A DNA stretch of 64,000 nt from Clostridia bacterium (GCA_910575245.1 CAJTEN010000009.1:24419-88418); one strand, 5' to 3'; counted from the stretch's first letter, positions 8,063 through 17,487 are shown. Notes: generated by a model not told the origin, from the sequence alone. Program-made: numbers and translations.

Positions 8063-8857
8063 TTATTTCATTGTACTTACAGCATTCTTTATTACGTCTA
8101 TGGAAACTCTTCCTTTTAAGGAATAGCGTATTCCATCTGCTACGAATATTGCTGCTTTTTCTGATATATAATTTTCCAAGTCTTTTTCAAGTGTAGTGTC
8201 TTGTACAATATTTACAATATAACCCTGAGCTGATGTATAACATTCTACAAATTCATACAATCCAAGATAATCTGTATCCCAGCCATTGTTCATTTGCGCT
8301 TCGCTCAGGATTAAGTCAGCAGTTAGTGAAATAGGTGAAAAATAGTCTGTACCATGATTATAGGAGTACCGGTTTTCTGCTTCAAGGAATTGATAGCTGT
8401 CTGTATCACCTAGTATATAATTGTCTACTGTAATAATTGCAAAATCTTTTGCATCTGTCTTAACATGACACATCATGTAAGGATTGTTATCTGACAGATG
8501 TGAATCTAATAGATTAACCCCCAATTCATTTTTGACTGTGTTATAGTCGCTGTACTCTTTATGAATAAGTCCATATTCGTCAGGCACAGCATCTATTGTA
8601 TTTATTTGTACGATTTGCATAGCATCCAGTGCAGGCAGTATTTCTTCATTTACATAAATTTTGTCCAGTATTTGATATCCTGCAAATACTGTACTCCCGC
8701 CTAAAATGGCAATTACAAGGGAGGCTGCAATGCTTCTCCATACACGATTAGGTTTGCGAATAATAGCATTGTTCCTAACATTGTTTTTTATTTGGTCTGT
8801 CAGTTTTATCTGCCTGAGTTCAAAATCAATGATATCTTTTATATTATTCTTTGTCAT
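8063..8857 (-). CDS. Membrane-anchored anti-sigma factor
   Basis: The 264-residue protein has a cytoplasmic N-terminus of about 40 residues (MTKNNIKDIIDFELRQIKL), one membrane helix at about 41-60 (SIAASLVIAILGGSTVFAG) and an extracytoplasmic domain of about 200 residues with no motif I recognise. The gene overlaps the ECF sigma gene by 14 bp on the same strand, the classical arrangement in which the membrane protein holds the sigma factor until a signal destroys or alters it. No zinc-binding HxxxCxxC motif is visible, so it is not a ZAS-type anti-sigma. The signal sensed is unknown. Confidence 0.75.
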   Translation of the reverse strand: MTKNNIKDIIDFELRQIKLTDQIKNNVRNNAIIRKPNRVWRSIAASLVIAILGGSTVFAGYQILDKIYVNEEILPALDAMQIVQINTIDAVPDEYGLIHKEYSDYNTVKNELGVNLLDSHLSDNNPYMMCHVKTDAKDFAIITVDNYILGDTDSYQFLEAENRYSYNHGTDYFSPISLTADLILSEAQMNNGWDTDYLGLYEFVECYTSAQGYIVNIVQDTTLEKDLENYISEKAAIFVADGIRYSLKGRVSIDVIKNAVSTMK

Positions 8858-9347
8858 ATCCTACCTCCACTAATAATTTTTTCATTTTACCTCTTGCTCT
8901 ACTTAAACGCTGTATTGTGGTATTTTCCGATTTTCCAATGATCATGGCAATTTCTTTGACAGATAATTCCTGATAATAATATAACACAATAATTTGCCTG
9001 TCATTTGCATTAAGTGCCATAATAGCCGCAGATACACTATTTTTTTCTACAAAATTTTCTATTGGGTCATCACTTATTTTTTCTATGTGGTTATCCAAAT
9101 TATTTTGACGTATATTAAACCAACGACTTCTCATCACATTTTTACAGCAATTAATAGCGATGCGCATTAACCATGTTTTTTCGCTGGATTTATGTTTAAA
9201 TGATTTATAAGATTTCATTGCTTTTATATAGGTATCCTGCACAGCATCTTCTGCAAGCTGGTAGTCTTTCAGATACAAATAACACATACGTAATAGCTCA
9301 TCACCATACGTATTCATTAGTCTTTCTAAAAATTGTTCTGTTGGCAT
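8844..9347 (-). CDS. ECF-type RNA polymerase sigma factor
   Basis: The 167-residue protein has region 2 (DELLRMCYLYLKDYQLAEDAVQDTYIK and the -10-binding stretch WLMRIAINCCKNVMRS) and region 4 with a helix-turn-helix (LSVKEIAMIIGKSENTTIQRLSRAR). The length is usual for ECF factors. AAAGGAGG lies just ahead of the ATG. It is the first gene of a two-gene unit with its presumed anti-sigma. TATAAT on the minus strand at 9401-9396 may be the -10 of a housekeeping promoter, but no good -35 is seen. An ECF-type autoregulatory promoter cannot be excluded. Confidence 0.85.
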   Translation of the reverse strand: MPTEQFLERLMNTYGDELLRMCYLYLKDYQLAEDAVQDTYIKAMKSYKSFKHKSSEKTWLMRIAINCCKNVMRSRWFNIRQNNLDNHIEKISDDPIENFVEKNSVSAAIMALNANDRQIIVLYYYQELSVKEIAMIIGKSENTTIQRLSRARGKMKKLLVEVGYDKE

Positions 9348-9856
9348 TTTGACCTCCTTTCACTTATTAGACACATTAATGAGGGAGAATATTACATTAT
9401 AATCTATTTTAACTCAAATATGGTTTAATCCTATTATTTTAGTAACAACCTGTTAATGATATTACAATGAACTACCCCGCAGAGAATCCTAAAAAAGGGC
9501 AGACTACCTCTATGGCAATTTGCAAATGCCTGACGGGCTAAGGCCTTGCAGCTTTCAATGGCATAACCATTCCCCCCCCAATAATTCCTTCCCTGCCTTT
9601 GCTTGCCGTTTCCGGTCACAGTCCAGACTTCGTATTCCCTGTTACGGATTTAGGGGCAGCGGGCCTGAATGGGTAAGCCGGGAAATATTTGCGGAACAGC
9701 TAAAAAATGTTATAATCAAAAACAGGTCTGAAGTTTGATTGTGTCTAACGGTAAATAGAGTAGAGCCTGCTGCATCAGAAAAGCTTATTATATTTCGCAG
9801 GCAGGAGGATTATGGATTTATCGTGTACAGGTTGATGGGAAGGGAGCAGAACGGTT
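9348..9856. other. Gene-free junction between the accessory island and the backbone
   Basis: About 500 bp without a convincing gene. Base composition changes here from AT-rich to about balanced. A run of eight C lies near 9574-9581. A short open stretch ending SREIFAEQLKNVIIKNRSEV (to 9738) could be the tail of a lost gene, but I cannot name it. A promoter candidate is described separately at 9689-9716. The exact right boundary of the island is not visible as a repeat. Confidence 0.5.
9689..9716 (+). promoter_or_regulatory. Candidate promoter for the greA-like gene
   Basis: TTGCGG (9689-9694) and TATAAT (9711-9716) are separated by 16 bp. The predicted transcript would carry a leader of about 135 nt before the greA-like ATG at 9857. 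Confidence 0.4.
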
Positions 9857-10360
9857 ATGCATAACGAATTAACGAAACAGGATATCAAGAAGATGGAGGA
9901 AGAGATCGAATACCGCAAGCTGGTGGTACGCAGGGAAGCCCTGGAGGATGTCAAAACGGCGAGGGCACACGGGGACTTGAGTGAGAATTTCGAATATCAT
10001 GCGGCGAAGAAAGTCAAGAATCAGAATGAAAGCCGGATCCGTTATCTGGAAAGGATGATCAAGACGGCGGTGATCGTCTCCGACGAATCTGCGGAGGACG
10101 AGGTGGGTATGAATAACACGGTGGAAGTGTATTTCGAGGACGATGACCTTGTGGAAACATATAAGCTGGTCACTACAGTGCGCGGCAATTCCCTGGAAGG
10201 CCTGATCAGCACGGAATCACCGCTGGGTAAGGCATTGCTGGGCCATAAGGCAGGTGACCGGGTTTATGTGGAGGTGAATCCCGGATTCGGTTATTATGTG
10301 GTGGTCAGATCCATAGAGAACACGGTTGATGACGGCAGCGACAAGCTGCGGAGTTTTTAA
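9857..10360 (+). CDS. greA: GreA/GreB-family transcription elongation factor
   Basis: The 167-residue protein has the N-terminal antiparallel coiled coil (LTKQDIKKMEEEIEYRKLVVRREALEDVKTARAHGDLSENFEY) with the acidic tip residues D and E that reach the polymerase active site, then the C-terminal FKBP-like domain (NNTVEVYFEDDDLVETYKLV, ESPLGKALLGHKAGDRV). It restarts backtracked RNA polymerase by stimulating transcript cleavage. The family is usually about 158 residues, and this one has a slightly longer tail. The gene seems monocistronic. Whether it is the main GreA or a paralogue cannot be told from this window. Confidence 0.85.
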   Translation: MHNELTKQDIKKMEEEIEYRKLVVRREALEDVKTARAHGDLSENFEYHAAKKVKNQNESRIRYLERMIKTAVIVSDESAEDEVGMNNTVEVYFEDDDLVETYKLVTTVRGNSLEGLISTESPLGKALLGHKAGDRVYVEVNPGFGYYVVVRSIENTVDDGSDKLRSF

Positions 10361-10611
10361 GAGATTACGCACATAGAAGCTGCCGCATTTTTGCGTTCAT
10401 GAGAGAAGGAGAAAGGGTCCATAGGAAGACAGGCAGGCATATTCAGGACATCCTCAGCATATATCATACAAAGAACTGACAAGCATTCCGGTGACTTTAA
10501 CGGCGATGTATGCAGGAATCGGAACCTTTGTGGGAGAGCGTAAGATCATGCTGCGAAACAGCGGTGTGTCCGGCTTTCACGGGAAGGAAGACAGGTGCAG
10601 GAGGAAAATGC

Positions 10612-13347
10612 ATGTATGAGGTAAAAACGGCAGCAGAAGTATTGCGCATACTGGGAACGGACAAGGATAAGGGCCTTAAGCGCAGGGAGGCAATGGAGCG
10701 TAAGACGAAATACGGAGCTAACAAACTGAAAGATCAGGAACAGAAGAGTCTGGGGCAGATGATCCTGGAGCAGCTGAATGACCCGCTGATTCTGATTCTT
10801 GTGGTCGCGATGGCAATTTCTCTAATGCTGCATGAATTAGGAGACGCCATTATCATTATTACCGTGGTGGCTCTGAACGCCACAGTGGGTATTATCCAGG
10901 AGGGAAAAGCCGGGAAGGCGGTGGAGGCGCTTAAGAAAATTTCCTCTCCGCAGGCCGTTGTCCTGCGTGAGGGGGAGAGGATGAGGATTCCCGCAGAGGA
11001 TCTGGTACAGGGGGATATCGTACTGTTAGAAGCAGGGAATATGATCCCGGCAGATCTAAGACTTATTGAAACAAACGGGGTTTGTATTGAAGAGTCTACC
11101 CTAACAGGAGAGTCTGTCCCGGTGGAAAAGGACGCGGATCATATTGTGGAAGTTTCCGGCGACAACAGCTGTGCGAATATGGCATATATGTCTACTTATG
11201 TGACTAAGGGCCGGGGCCGGGGTGTGGTGGTGGCTACCGGTATGGATACCAGGATCGGCCACATAGCGGATATGCTTCATGACGGCAAGGAGAAGCTGAC
11301 ACCGCTCCAGGTCAAACTGGGGGAATTGGGCAAAGTGCTCAGTGCGCTGGCCGTCGGCATCTGTGTCTTCCTTTTTTTTGTGGCAGTCTTACAGAAGCGC
11401 GATGTGGGAGAAATGCTCCTGACTTCGGTGTCGCTCGCAGTGGCGGCCGTGCCGGAAGGTCTGCCTGCCATCGTGACCATTGTGCTGGCGTTAAGCGTAT
11501 CCCGGATGGTGCGTGCCAAAACCATAGTTCGCAAACTATCGTCGGTGGAGACTCTGGGCGCCGTGGAGGTGGTCTGCTCCGATAAAACAGGTACACTGAC
11601 ACAGAACAAAATGACGGTGACTGAATGTTATCTGGAGGGGAAGCTGACCGGGCGTGAGAAGTTCACGGATCTTTTCGGACAGGCAGGAAAAGGGCAGGAG
11701 GCTGGCAGCGCACAGGAACATTTTCTGTTAGGAAGTATTCTGTGTAATGACGGTATTTTGAACGGGGAGGAAAAGATTGGCGATCCTACAGAGCTGGCGC
11801 TTCTTTATATGGCAGATGAATGCGGGGCGGAAATTGAAAAACTGCGTGAACGGTATCCGCGAATCGAGGAAAAAGGATTTGATTCGGAGCGTAAGATGAT
11901 GACAACCGTACACAGGGTGGGAGAGGAGGTTATCTCCTATTCCAAAGGAGCAGCGGAGCGCATCATAGAAGGATGTGACCGGATGTACCGGCAGGGAACC
12001 ATAGAAGATATAACGCAGGCTGACAGGAATACAGTCACGAAGGTGCAGCGTGAACTGATGGCGGAAGGCAGGCGCGTGTTGGCGCTGGCCATGGATACCG
12101 GCGGCGGTATGACAGAGAAGGACATGATATTTCTGGGGCTGCTCAGCATGCAGGATCCGGTCAGACAGGAGGCGGTACAGGCGGTTGCGGACTTCGAAAG
12201 AGCCGGTGTGTCCACTGTCATGATCACGGGAGACCATCCGGATACTGCCTTCTCCATTGCCAGGGAACTGGGCATTGCGGACAGTCCGAATCAATGTATT
12301 ACAGGCCGGGAACTGGATCACCTGAAGGAGCACAGCTTCAAGCAGCGTTTGCAGGAACTCAGAGTATTTGCCAGAGTGACACCGGAACATAAGGTACGGA
12401 TCGTGGAGGGATACCAGACGATGGGAAAGACGGTGGCGATGACCGGGGACGGTGTGAATGACGCACCGTCGCTGCAGGCGGCAGATATCGGGATTGCCAT
12501 GGGGATGAACGGAACGGATGTGGCACGCGGGGCGGCGGATTTCGTGCTGATGGACGATAATTTTGCTACCATCCATACAGCTATCAGAGAGGGGAGAGGT
12601 ATCTATGAAAATATCAGAAAGTCGGTGCTCTTTCTGCTCTCCTCAAATCTGGGAGAGATCATTACGATGCTGGTTACGATCGTGGCGGGACTGCCCAGCC
12701 CTCTTAAGGCCAGTTTCATCCTGTGGATCAACCTGATTACGGATTCTCTTCCGGCGCTGGCGCTGGGGGTTGATGACAATGACGGTGAGAGCTTGATGCG
12801 GGAGAAACCGCGCAGGAAAGAAGATTCTCTGTTTGCAAAAGGAGGGCTGATGTGTGTTATCTGCTACGGGCTTGTGATCGGTGGTGTAAGTCTGGCCGCA
12901 TTTCTGAAAGTACCCTATGACCGTATTGTGGCGGAGGGACTTCCGATTAGTTTACATAATGTTGTAGAAGGGTTGAAAATATCGGCGGTACTTGCCAAGG
13001 CGCAGACCCATGCCTTTACAGTTCTTGGTATCAGCCAGTTGTTCCATGCCATCGGAATGCGTGACGTGAACCGTTCAGTCCTCAGGATGAATCACAGAAG
13101 CAATCCATATATGATCGGAGCGTTCGTTGTGGGAATCATCCTGCAGGTGGCAGTGACAGAGATCACACCGCTGATTCAGCTGTTCGGTACGGTACGCCTG
13201 GGATTGATGGAGTGGGCGCAGCTGATCGCACTGTCTGCCACACCGCTGATTGTGCATGAGCTTTTGGTAGCGATAGGATATGGGATCACAGTGCAGGCAG
13301 AGCAGCGAGTTTACTGTGCGGACCGTGTGAAGGAGGAAAATCTGTAG
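10612..13347 (+). CDS. Cation-translocating P-type ATPase, Ca2+ (PMCA/SERCA) type
   Basis: From ATG 10612, behind GCAGGAGG, the protein has 911 residues. It shows the cation-ATPase N-terminal domain, the actuator motif TLTGESVPVEK, M4 PEGLPAIVTIVLALSVSRMVRAK, the phosphorylated Asp (D324) in CSDKTGTLTQNK, the hinge MTGDGVNDAPSLQAADIGIAMG, and M6 NLITDSLPALALGVD. PEGLPA together with N-x-x-T-D are the marks of Ca2+ pumps, so export of Ca2+ (or perhaps Mn2+) from the cytoplasm is likely. The upstream in-frame GTG/ATG region up to 10510 lacks homology-like character, hence the start chosen. A YtaF/MntP-type membrane gene lies convergently behind it. I looked for a yybP-ykoY riboswitch upstream and found none. 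Confidence 0.88.
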   Translation: MYEVKTAAEVLRILGTDKDKGLKRREAMERKTKYGANKLKDQEQKSLGQMILEQLNDPLILILVVAMAISLMLHELGDAIIIITVVALNATVGIIQEGKAGKAVEALKKISSPQAVVLREGERMRIPAEDLVQGDIVLLEAGNMIPADLRLIETNGVCIEESTLTGESVPVEKDADHIVEVSGDNSCANMAYMSTYVTKGRGRGVVVATGMDTRIGHIADMLHDGKEKLTPLQVKLGELGKVLSALAVGICVFLFFVAVLQKRDVGEMLLTSVSLAVAAVPEGLPAIVTIVLALSVSRMVRAKTIVRKLSSVETLGAVEVVCSDKTGTLTQNKMTVTECYLEGKLTGREKFTDLFGQAGKGQEAGSAQEHFLLGSILCNDGILNGEEKIGDPTELALLYMADECGAEIEKLRERYPRIEEKGFDSERKMMTTVHRVGEEVISYSKGAAERIIEGCDRMYRQGTIEDITQADRNTVTKVQRELMAEGRRVLALAMDTGGGMTEKDMIFLGLLSMQDPVRQEAVQAVADFERAGVSTVMITGDHPDTAFSIARELGIADSPNQCITGRELDHLKEHSFKQRLQELRVFARVTPEHKVRIVEGYQTMGKTVAMTGDGVNDAPSLQAADIGIAMGMNGTDVARGAADFVLMDDNFATIHTAIREGRGIYENIRKSVLFLLSSNLGEIITMLVTIVAGLPSPLKASFILWINLITDSLPALALGVDDNDGESLMREKPRRKEDSLFAKGGLMCVICYGLVIGGVSLAAFLKVPYDRIVAEGLPISLHNVVEGLKISAVLAKAQTHAFTVLGISQLFHAIGMRDVNRSVLRMNHRSNPYMIGAFVVGIILQVAVTEITPLIQLFGTVRLGLMEWAQLIALSATPLIVHELLVAIGYGITVQAEQRVYCADRVKEENL

Positions 13348-13399
13348 ACTTTGTCTTGCCGGAAAGCGGTAGAAACGGCACAGGAAGGTACACGGTACG

Positions 13400-14035
13400 T
13401 CACAGCAGAGCCTGCAATGAAAGAAGGAGGAGAAAAAGTCCGCTGAGCCAGGACAGATCGATGTGCAGTACGGAGGATACAAGATGGCCGCAGGTATAGC
13501 CGGCGGTGAAGAGGAGCAGATTGAAGGCAGCGGCCAGAAGGAAGAGAGGAATCCAGGGAAGCGGGCCGGTGGTGAAGGCCATTCCGGCCAGCACGCTGTC
13601 CAGTGAAAGGGCCAGTGACAGGAGGAGAGCTTCTTTGGCGCTCAGGATCTGCAGGTCTTCCTGATTGGCATCCTCGGGAGAGAGATAAATGGTAAAGATG
13701 ATATTGATCTGTTTGATCCTTAAGCCCCAGTTTCTGGTGAGACTGGGGTATTTGTGTGCAAGAAAGCGGAACAGGCTTTCCACAAGCTTGCTGAGGCCAA
13801 GAAGCATCAGCAGTGTGAAGGAAAGGAAGGGCAGGAAAGTTTCAGGCAGAAAATTATATATGCATGATCCGAGACGGTTGGAAAGAGTAATAAAAAGGGC
13901 GGGAACGAAAATAAGAATAAGATAGGCAGAATGCCTGATCTTGACCCGCTGGGTACCGTAGGTCAGTCCGGCGGTCAGAGAATCGACGGATATGGCGGCC
14001 AGAAAGAGTAAGAGTGCGGGAAGTGTGGTGGACAT
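13400..14035 (-). CDS. ytaF: YtaF/MntP-like membrane protein
   Basis: The 211-residue, very hydrophobic protein has six likely membrane helices in two related halves, each opening with an Asp-containing helix: AAISVDSLTAGLTYG (about 14-28) and LALSLDSVLAGMAF in the second half. This repeat and the D-S-x-x-A-G pattern are those of the MntP manganese exporter and the sporulation membrane protein YtaF. The central loop (LSPEDANQEDLQILSAKEA) fits YtaF better. Substrate is unproven, and a divalent metal is a reasonable guess. It is convergent with the Ca2+-type ATPase gene and divergent from the beta-CASP gene. Confidence 0.75.
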   Translation of the reverse strand: MSTTLPALLLFLAAISVDSLTAGLTYGTQRVKIRHSAYLILIFVPALFITLSNRLGSCIYNFLPETFLPFLSFTLLMLLGLSKLVESLFRFLAHKYPSLTRNWGLRIKQINIIFTIYLSPEDANQEDLQILSAKEALLLSLALSLDSVLAGMAFTTGPLPWIPLFLLAAAFNLLLFTAGYTCGHLVSSVLHIDLSWLSGLFLLLLSLQALL

Positions 14036-14235
14036 GGCAAAATACCTCTGTATCAGTTACTTTTATTTTATCTGCTTTGAAGAAAATGGTTACAGGTAAC
14101 GGGTTACAAAAAATACCTCGCGGGATATTGAATGTGAATCGTAATTCCGTGTTACCTGAAAAACTGATAATTCGGCAAATTGTGTTTACGGTTATTTGAA
14201 AAAATGGTATGATAAAATTGAATGGAGGGGTACGT

Positions 14236-15834
14236 ATGGAACTTATGTTTATTGGGGCCGATCATGAGGTGACAGGGAGTTGTCATTATCTACGCGTCGG
14301 TGAGAAGAATGTTTTAGTTGACTATGGTATGGAGCAGGGTCTCAATGTGTTTGAGAACTGTGAATTGCCGGTGGATCCAACGCTGATTGATTATGTCTTT
14401 CTGACACATGCGCATATCGATCACTCCGGCCTGCTGCCACTGTTAAGTGCCAGAGGATTCCAGGGCAGCATCTATGCCACAGTGGCCACCTGTGATTTGT
14501 GCAGTATCATGCTTCGTGACTGTGCGCATATTCAGATGCAGGAGGCAGAATGGAAGAACCGCAAGGCACAGAGAAGCGCCGGCGCGGTGGTTGAGCCACT
14601 GTACACGATGGAAGATGCGGACGGGGCGATCAGGAGGCTGGTTCCCTGCGACTATGACAAAGAGATCGAGGTATGTGAAGGGATTAAGATCCGGTTTACG
14701 GATATCGGCCATCTTCTTGGCTCTTCCAGTATAGAGGTATGGGCGACAGAGGGTGAGATTACTAAGAAGCTGGTATTCTCCGGGGATATCGGTAACAGCA
14801 ATCAGCCTTTAATCAAGGATCCTAAGTTTACGGATAACGCAGATTATGTGGTTATGGAATCCACATACGGAGACAGGCTGCACGGTGCGGAACATCCGGA
14901 TTACATTGGCGAGCTGGCGCGGATCTTGCAGAGAACCTTTGACAAGGGGGGCAATGTGGTGATTCCCTCTTTCGCGGTGGGAAGGACACAGGAGATGCTC
15001 TATTTCCTGCGTCAGGTCAAGGCAGACAGGATGGTCAGGGGCCATGAAGATTTTCAGGTCTATGTGGACAGTCCTCTTGCGGTGCAGGCTACCGGTATTT
15101 TCCAGAAGAATGAATATGAGTGCTTTGACGATGAGGCGATGGAACTGCTTAAGAAGGGAATAAACCCGATCGCTTTTCCGGGGCTTACACTGGCAATCAC
15201 CAGCGATGAATCCAAGGCGATTAACTTTGACAGCAAACCCAAGGTTATAATATCGGCTTCCGGTATGTGTGAGGCGGGACGTATCAGACATCATCTGAAG
15301 CATAACTTATGGCGGCCGGAATGTACCATCCTTTTTGTAGGGTATCAGGCGATAGGGACGCTGGGCAGGCATATTGTGGAAGGCGCTAAGGAAGTCAAGC
15401 TGTTCGGAGAGCAGATTGAGATCCGGGCGCAGATTGTCAAGCTGGTGGGTATGAGCGGCCATGCGGACAAGAACGGACTGCTGCGCTGGATAGAAGGATT
15501 TAAGGAGAAACCGGAGAAGGTTTTCGTGGTACACGGCGAGGACAGCGTATGTAAAGTGTTTACGGAATGCCTGAAGGCGGAGCATGGACTGAATGCCTGT
15601 GCACCGTACAGCGGAACGCGGTTTGACCTGATCAGCGGTGAATTTATTTATGAAGCTGAGCCGAAGGCAGTCAGGAAGAAACTCAAAGGTATCTCTGATG
15701 TATTTGCGAGGCTGCTTGCCAGCGGACAGAGGCTTCTTGCAATTATACATAAGAATGAAGGCGGTGCGAATAAGGATCTGGCGAAGTTTGCGGATCAGAT
15801 CAATTCGCTTTGCGATAAGTGGGATAAAATATAG
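14236..15834 (+). CDS. MBL-fold beta-CASP RNA hydrolase
   Basis: The 532-residue protein starts at ATG 14236, behind GGAGGGG. It has the metallo-beta-lactamase zinc motif HAHIDHSG (58-65), further ligands near DIGHLLGSS and FSGDIGNSN, the beta-CASP motifs (VMESTYGDRLH, SFAVGRTQEML, ISASGMCEAGRIRHHL) and the RMMBL end with GMSGHADKNGLLRWIEGF and VVHGED. This is the CPSF73-like/YtvA-type family of RNA nucleases (relatives of archaeal KsgA-associated aCPSF and bacterial EhrA-like proteins). It should cleave RNA in the cytoplasm. Exact substrates are unknown. Confidence 0.85.
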   Translation: MELMFIGADHEVTGSCHYLRVGEKNVLVDYGMEQGLNVFENCELPVDPTLIDYVFLTHAHIDHSGLLPLLSARGFQGSIYATVATCDLCSIMLRDCAHIQMQEAEWKNRKAQRSAGAVVEPLYTMEDADGAIRRLVPCDYDKEIEVCEGIKIRFTDIGHLLGSSSIEVWATEGEITKKLVFSGDIGNSNQPLIKDPKFTDNADYVVMESTYGDRLHGAEHPDYIGELARILQRTFDKGGNVVIPSFAVGRTQEMLYFLRQVKADRMVRGHEDFQVYVDSPLAVQATGIFQKNEYECFDDEAMELLKKGINPIAFPGLTLAITSDESKAINFDSKPKVIISASGMCEAGRIRHHLKHNLWRPECTILFVGYQAIGTLGRHIVEGAKEVKLFGEQIEIRAQIVKLVGMSGHADKNGLLRWIEGFKEKPEKVFVVHGEDSVCKVFTECLKAEHGLNACAPYSGTRFDLISGEFIYEAEPKAVRKKLKGISDVFARLLASGQRLLAIIHKNEGGANKDLAKFADQINSLCDKWDKI

Positions 15835-15840
15835 AAAAAC

Positions 15841-16040
15841 ATGAACAAAACATGAAGATATACTAAGGCTGCAGAAGACGCAGCCTTAGTATATCTATAG
15901 TTAACGACATTAAAAATTTCGTTTTCGACACTGCAAAAGCTTCCGTATATGGCTTTGGCAGGAGACGGAAACAGAAATTTGTTATGTCGTTTACTATAAG
16001 TCATGTTTGGGAGAATGCGGAAAAGCATGCATTCTCCGTG
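15841..16040 (+). repeat. Composite repeat module D, copy D1 (split by a MITE)
   Basis: In order: an 11-bp direct-repeat unit ATGAACAAAAC plus a partial second (15841 on), a long hairpin with arms AGATATACTAAGGCTGC/CGCAGCCTTAGTATATCT (about 15857-15896), the inserted MITE A2, then AAGTCATGTTTGGGAGAATG continuing to a hairpin AGAATGC/GCATTCT (ends near 16034). The same order of parts, without the MITE, occurs at 45465-45570. The hairpin may also end transcription of the beta-CASP gene, but it lacks a U-tract. The rest of the gap to 16100 shows nothing more. Confidence 0.7.
15898..15996 (-). mobile_element. MITE family A, copy A2, inside repeat module D1
   Basis: A 99-bp element with ends TAGTTAACGACATT and (inverted) TAGTAAACGACAT, flanked by TA at 15896-15897 and 15997-15998. 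It is in the opposite orientation to A1 and A3. Removing it with one TA restores the order hairpin-CTAAGTCATG seen in the empty module at 45465-45570, which defines the ends and the 2-bp duplication. Confidence 0.85.
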
Positions 16041-16100
16041 GCTTTGGAAAGGATGTGTAGAATACGCATTCTTGTAAATTGAGGAAGGACAAGACAGGGA

Positions 16101-16949
16101 ATGAGTGCGGCGGATCATATTTTTATTGCTATGTGCAGGGATATTTTGGAGAATGGAACGAGTACGGAGGGGGAGAAGGTCAGGCCCCACTGGGCGGATG
16201 GGACTTCGGCTTATACGGTGAAGAAGTTCGGTGTAGTAAACCGATATGATCTTTCTTTGGAATTTCCCATCATGACGCTTCGCAGGACGGCTCTTAAGAG
16301 TGCCACGGATGAGATGCTGTGGATCTGGCAGCGAAAGTCCAACAATATTCATGATTTGCACAGTCATATATGGGATGAATGGGCGGATGAGGACGGTTCG
16401 ATCGGCAAGGCTTACGGGTATCAGATGGGGGTTAAGCATCAATATAAAGAAGGAATGATGGACCAGGTTGACCGGGTCATCTATGATCTGAAGAACAATC
16501 CTTTCAGCCGCCGCATTATGACCAACATTTATGTGCATCAGGATCTGCATGAGATGAATCTCTATCCTTGCGCCTATAGCATGACTTTCAATGTGACACA
16601 GAAGAAGGGACATGACAGACTGACATTGAACGCGATCCTGAATCAGAGATCTCAGGATGTACTGACTGCGAACAACTGGAATGTGGTGCAGTATGCGGTT
16701 CTGGTGCATATGGTCGCGCAGGTGTGTGACATGGAAGTGGGGGAGCTCATGCATGTGATTGCTGACGCGCACATCTATGACAGACATATCCCGATCATCA
16801 GGGAACTGATCGAGAGACCGGTATATGATGCACCGGCCTTCTGGCTGAATCCGGAGATACGGGATTTCTATCTGTTTACGAGAGATGACGTGAAAGTGGA
16901 GAATTATATTACGGGACCGCAGGTGGAGAATATACCGGTGGCAGTTTAG
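16101..16949 (+). CDS. thyA: Thymidylate synthase
   Basis: The 282-residue protein makes dTMP from dUMP with methylene-tetrahydrofolate. Visible family features are the phosphate-binding Arg in FSRRIMTNIYV, the catalytic Cys157 in NLYPCAYSMTF (most family members read PPCH here), the dUMP-binding LNQRSQDVLTANNWNVVQYAVL, and HVIADAHIYDRHIP. The start ATG follows GAGGAAGG. Dihydrofolate reductase follows 20 bp later, the normal partner that recycles dihydrofolate, so the two form an operon. Confidence 0.93.
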   Translation: MSAADHIFIAMCRDILENGTSTEGEKVRPHWADGTSAYTVKKFGVVNRYDLSLEFPIMTLRRTALKSATDEMLWIWQRKSNNIHDLHSHIWDEWADEDGSIGKAYGYQMGVKHQYKEGMMDQVDRVIYDLKNNPFSRRIMTNIYVHQDLHEMNLYPCAYSMTFNVTQKKGHDRLTLNAILNQRSQDVLTANNWNVVQYAVLVHMVAQVCDMEVGELMHVIADAHIYDRHIPIIRELIERPVYDAPAFWLNPEIRDFYLFTRDDVKVENYITGPQVENIPVAV

Positions 16950-16969
16950 AGAGTTTTTAGGAGGGCCAT

Positions 16970-17479
16970 ATGAATCTGATAGTAGCGGTGGACAGCAACT
17001 GGGCGATTGGCTGTAAGAATAATCTTTTGGTCAGGATTCCGGCGGACCATAAATTTTTCAGGCAGGAGACTATAGGCAAGGTCGTGGTGCTTGGCAGGAA
17101 AACGCTGGAGACTTTTCCTCAGGGAATGCCTTTGAAGAACCGGACCAATATTATTCTGTCAACCAATCCGGATTATCATGTGAAGGATGCGGTCGTGGTG
17201 CACAGTAAGGAGGAACTGCTTAAGGAGCTGGAGCAGTATCCGAGTGAGGATGTATATATTATCGGCGGCGAGAGTGTCTACCGCATGATGCTTCCGTACT
17301 GCAATGTTGCGCATGTGACCAAGATAGACCAGGTTTATGAAGCGGATGCGTATTTCCCGGATCTGGATCAGGATGAGGAGTGGAAAATCACGGCGGACAG
17401 TGAGGAGCAGACTTATTTTGATATTGCGTATGAGTTTGTGAAGTACGAGAGAGACGAAAGAAAAGGCGATTTTAAATGA
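16970..17479 (+). CDS. folA: Dihydrofolate reductase
   Basis: The 169-residue protein reads MNLIVAVDSNWAIGCKNNLLVRIPADHKFFR, with the WAIG and N-L-L-x-x-x-P-x-D pattern of the folate site. This is followed by GKVVVLGRKTLETFP (NADPH-binding GRKT), the adenine-loop region NIILSTN, and VYIIGGESVY (the GG pair). It reduces dihydrofolate to tetrahydrofolate with NADPH. The position right after thyA supports the call. The ribosome site AGGAGGG lies ahead of the ATG. Confidence 0.93.
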   Translation: MNLIVAVDSNWAIGCKNNLLVRIPADHKFFRQETIGKVVVLGRKTLETFPQGMPLKNRTNIILSTNPDYHVKDAVVVHSKEELLKELEQYPSEDVYIIGGESVYRMMLPYCNVAHVTKIDQVYEADAYFPDLDQDEEWKITADSEEQTYFDIAYEFVKYERDERKGDFK

Positions 17480-17487
17480 AACAGAGC

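Noticed and set aside
9520..9738. 72-codon frame in the island/backbone junction
   Set aside because: No ribosome site and no recognisable motif. Only its tail looks faintly coding, so it is described as part of the gap.
10361..10611. yybP-ykoY manganese riboswitch upstream of the P-type ATPase
   Set aside because: The genes downstream suggested one, but the conserved core bases could not be found in the 250-bp leader.
13400..14035. MntP manganese exporter as a firm name
   Set aside because: The two-half DS-AG repeat fits both MntP and YtaF. The longer middle loop favours YtaF, so the metal role was left open.
15795..16787. 330-codon open frame on the minus strand over thyA and the MITE
   Set aside because: It is antisense to a clear thymidylate synthase gene and reads through the MITE. 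The composition is His/Ile-rich nonsense.
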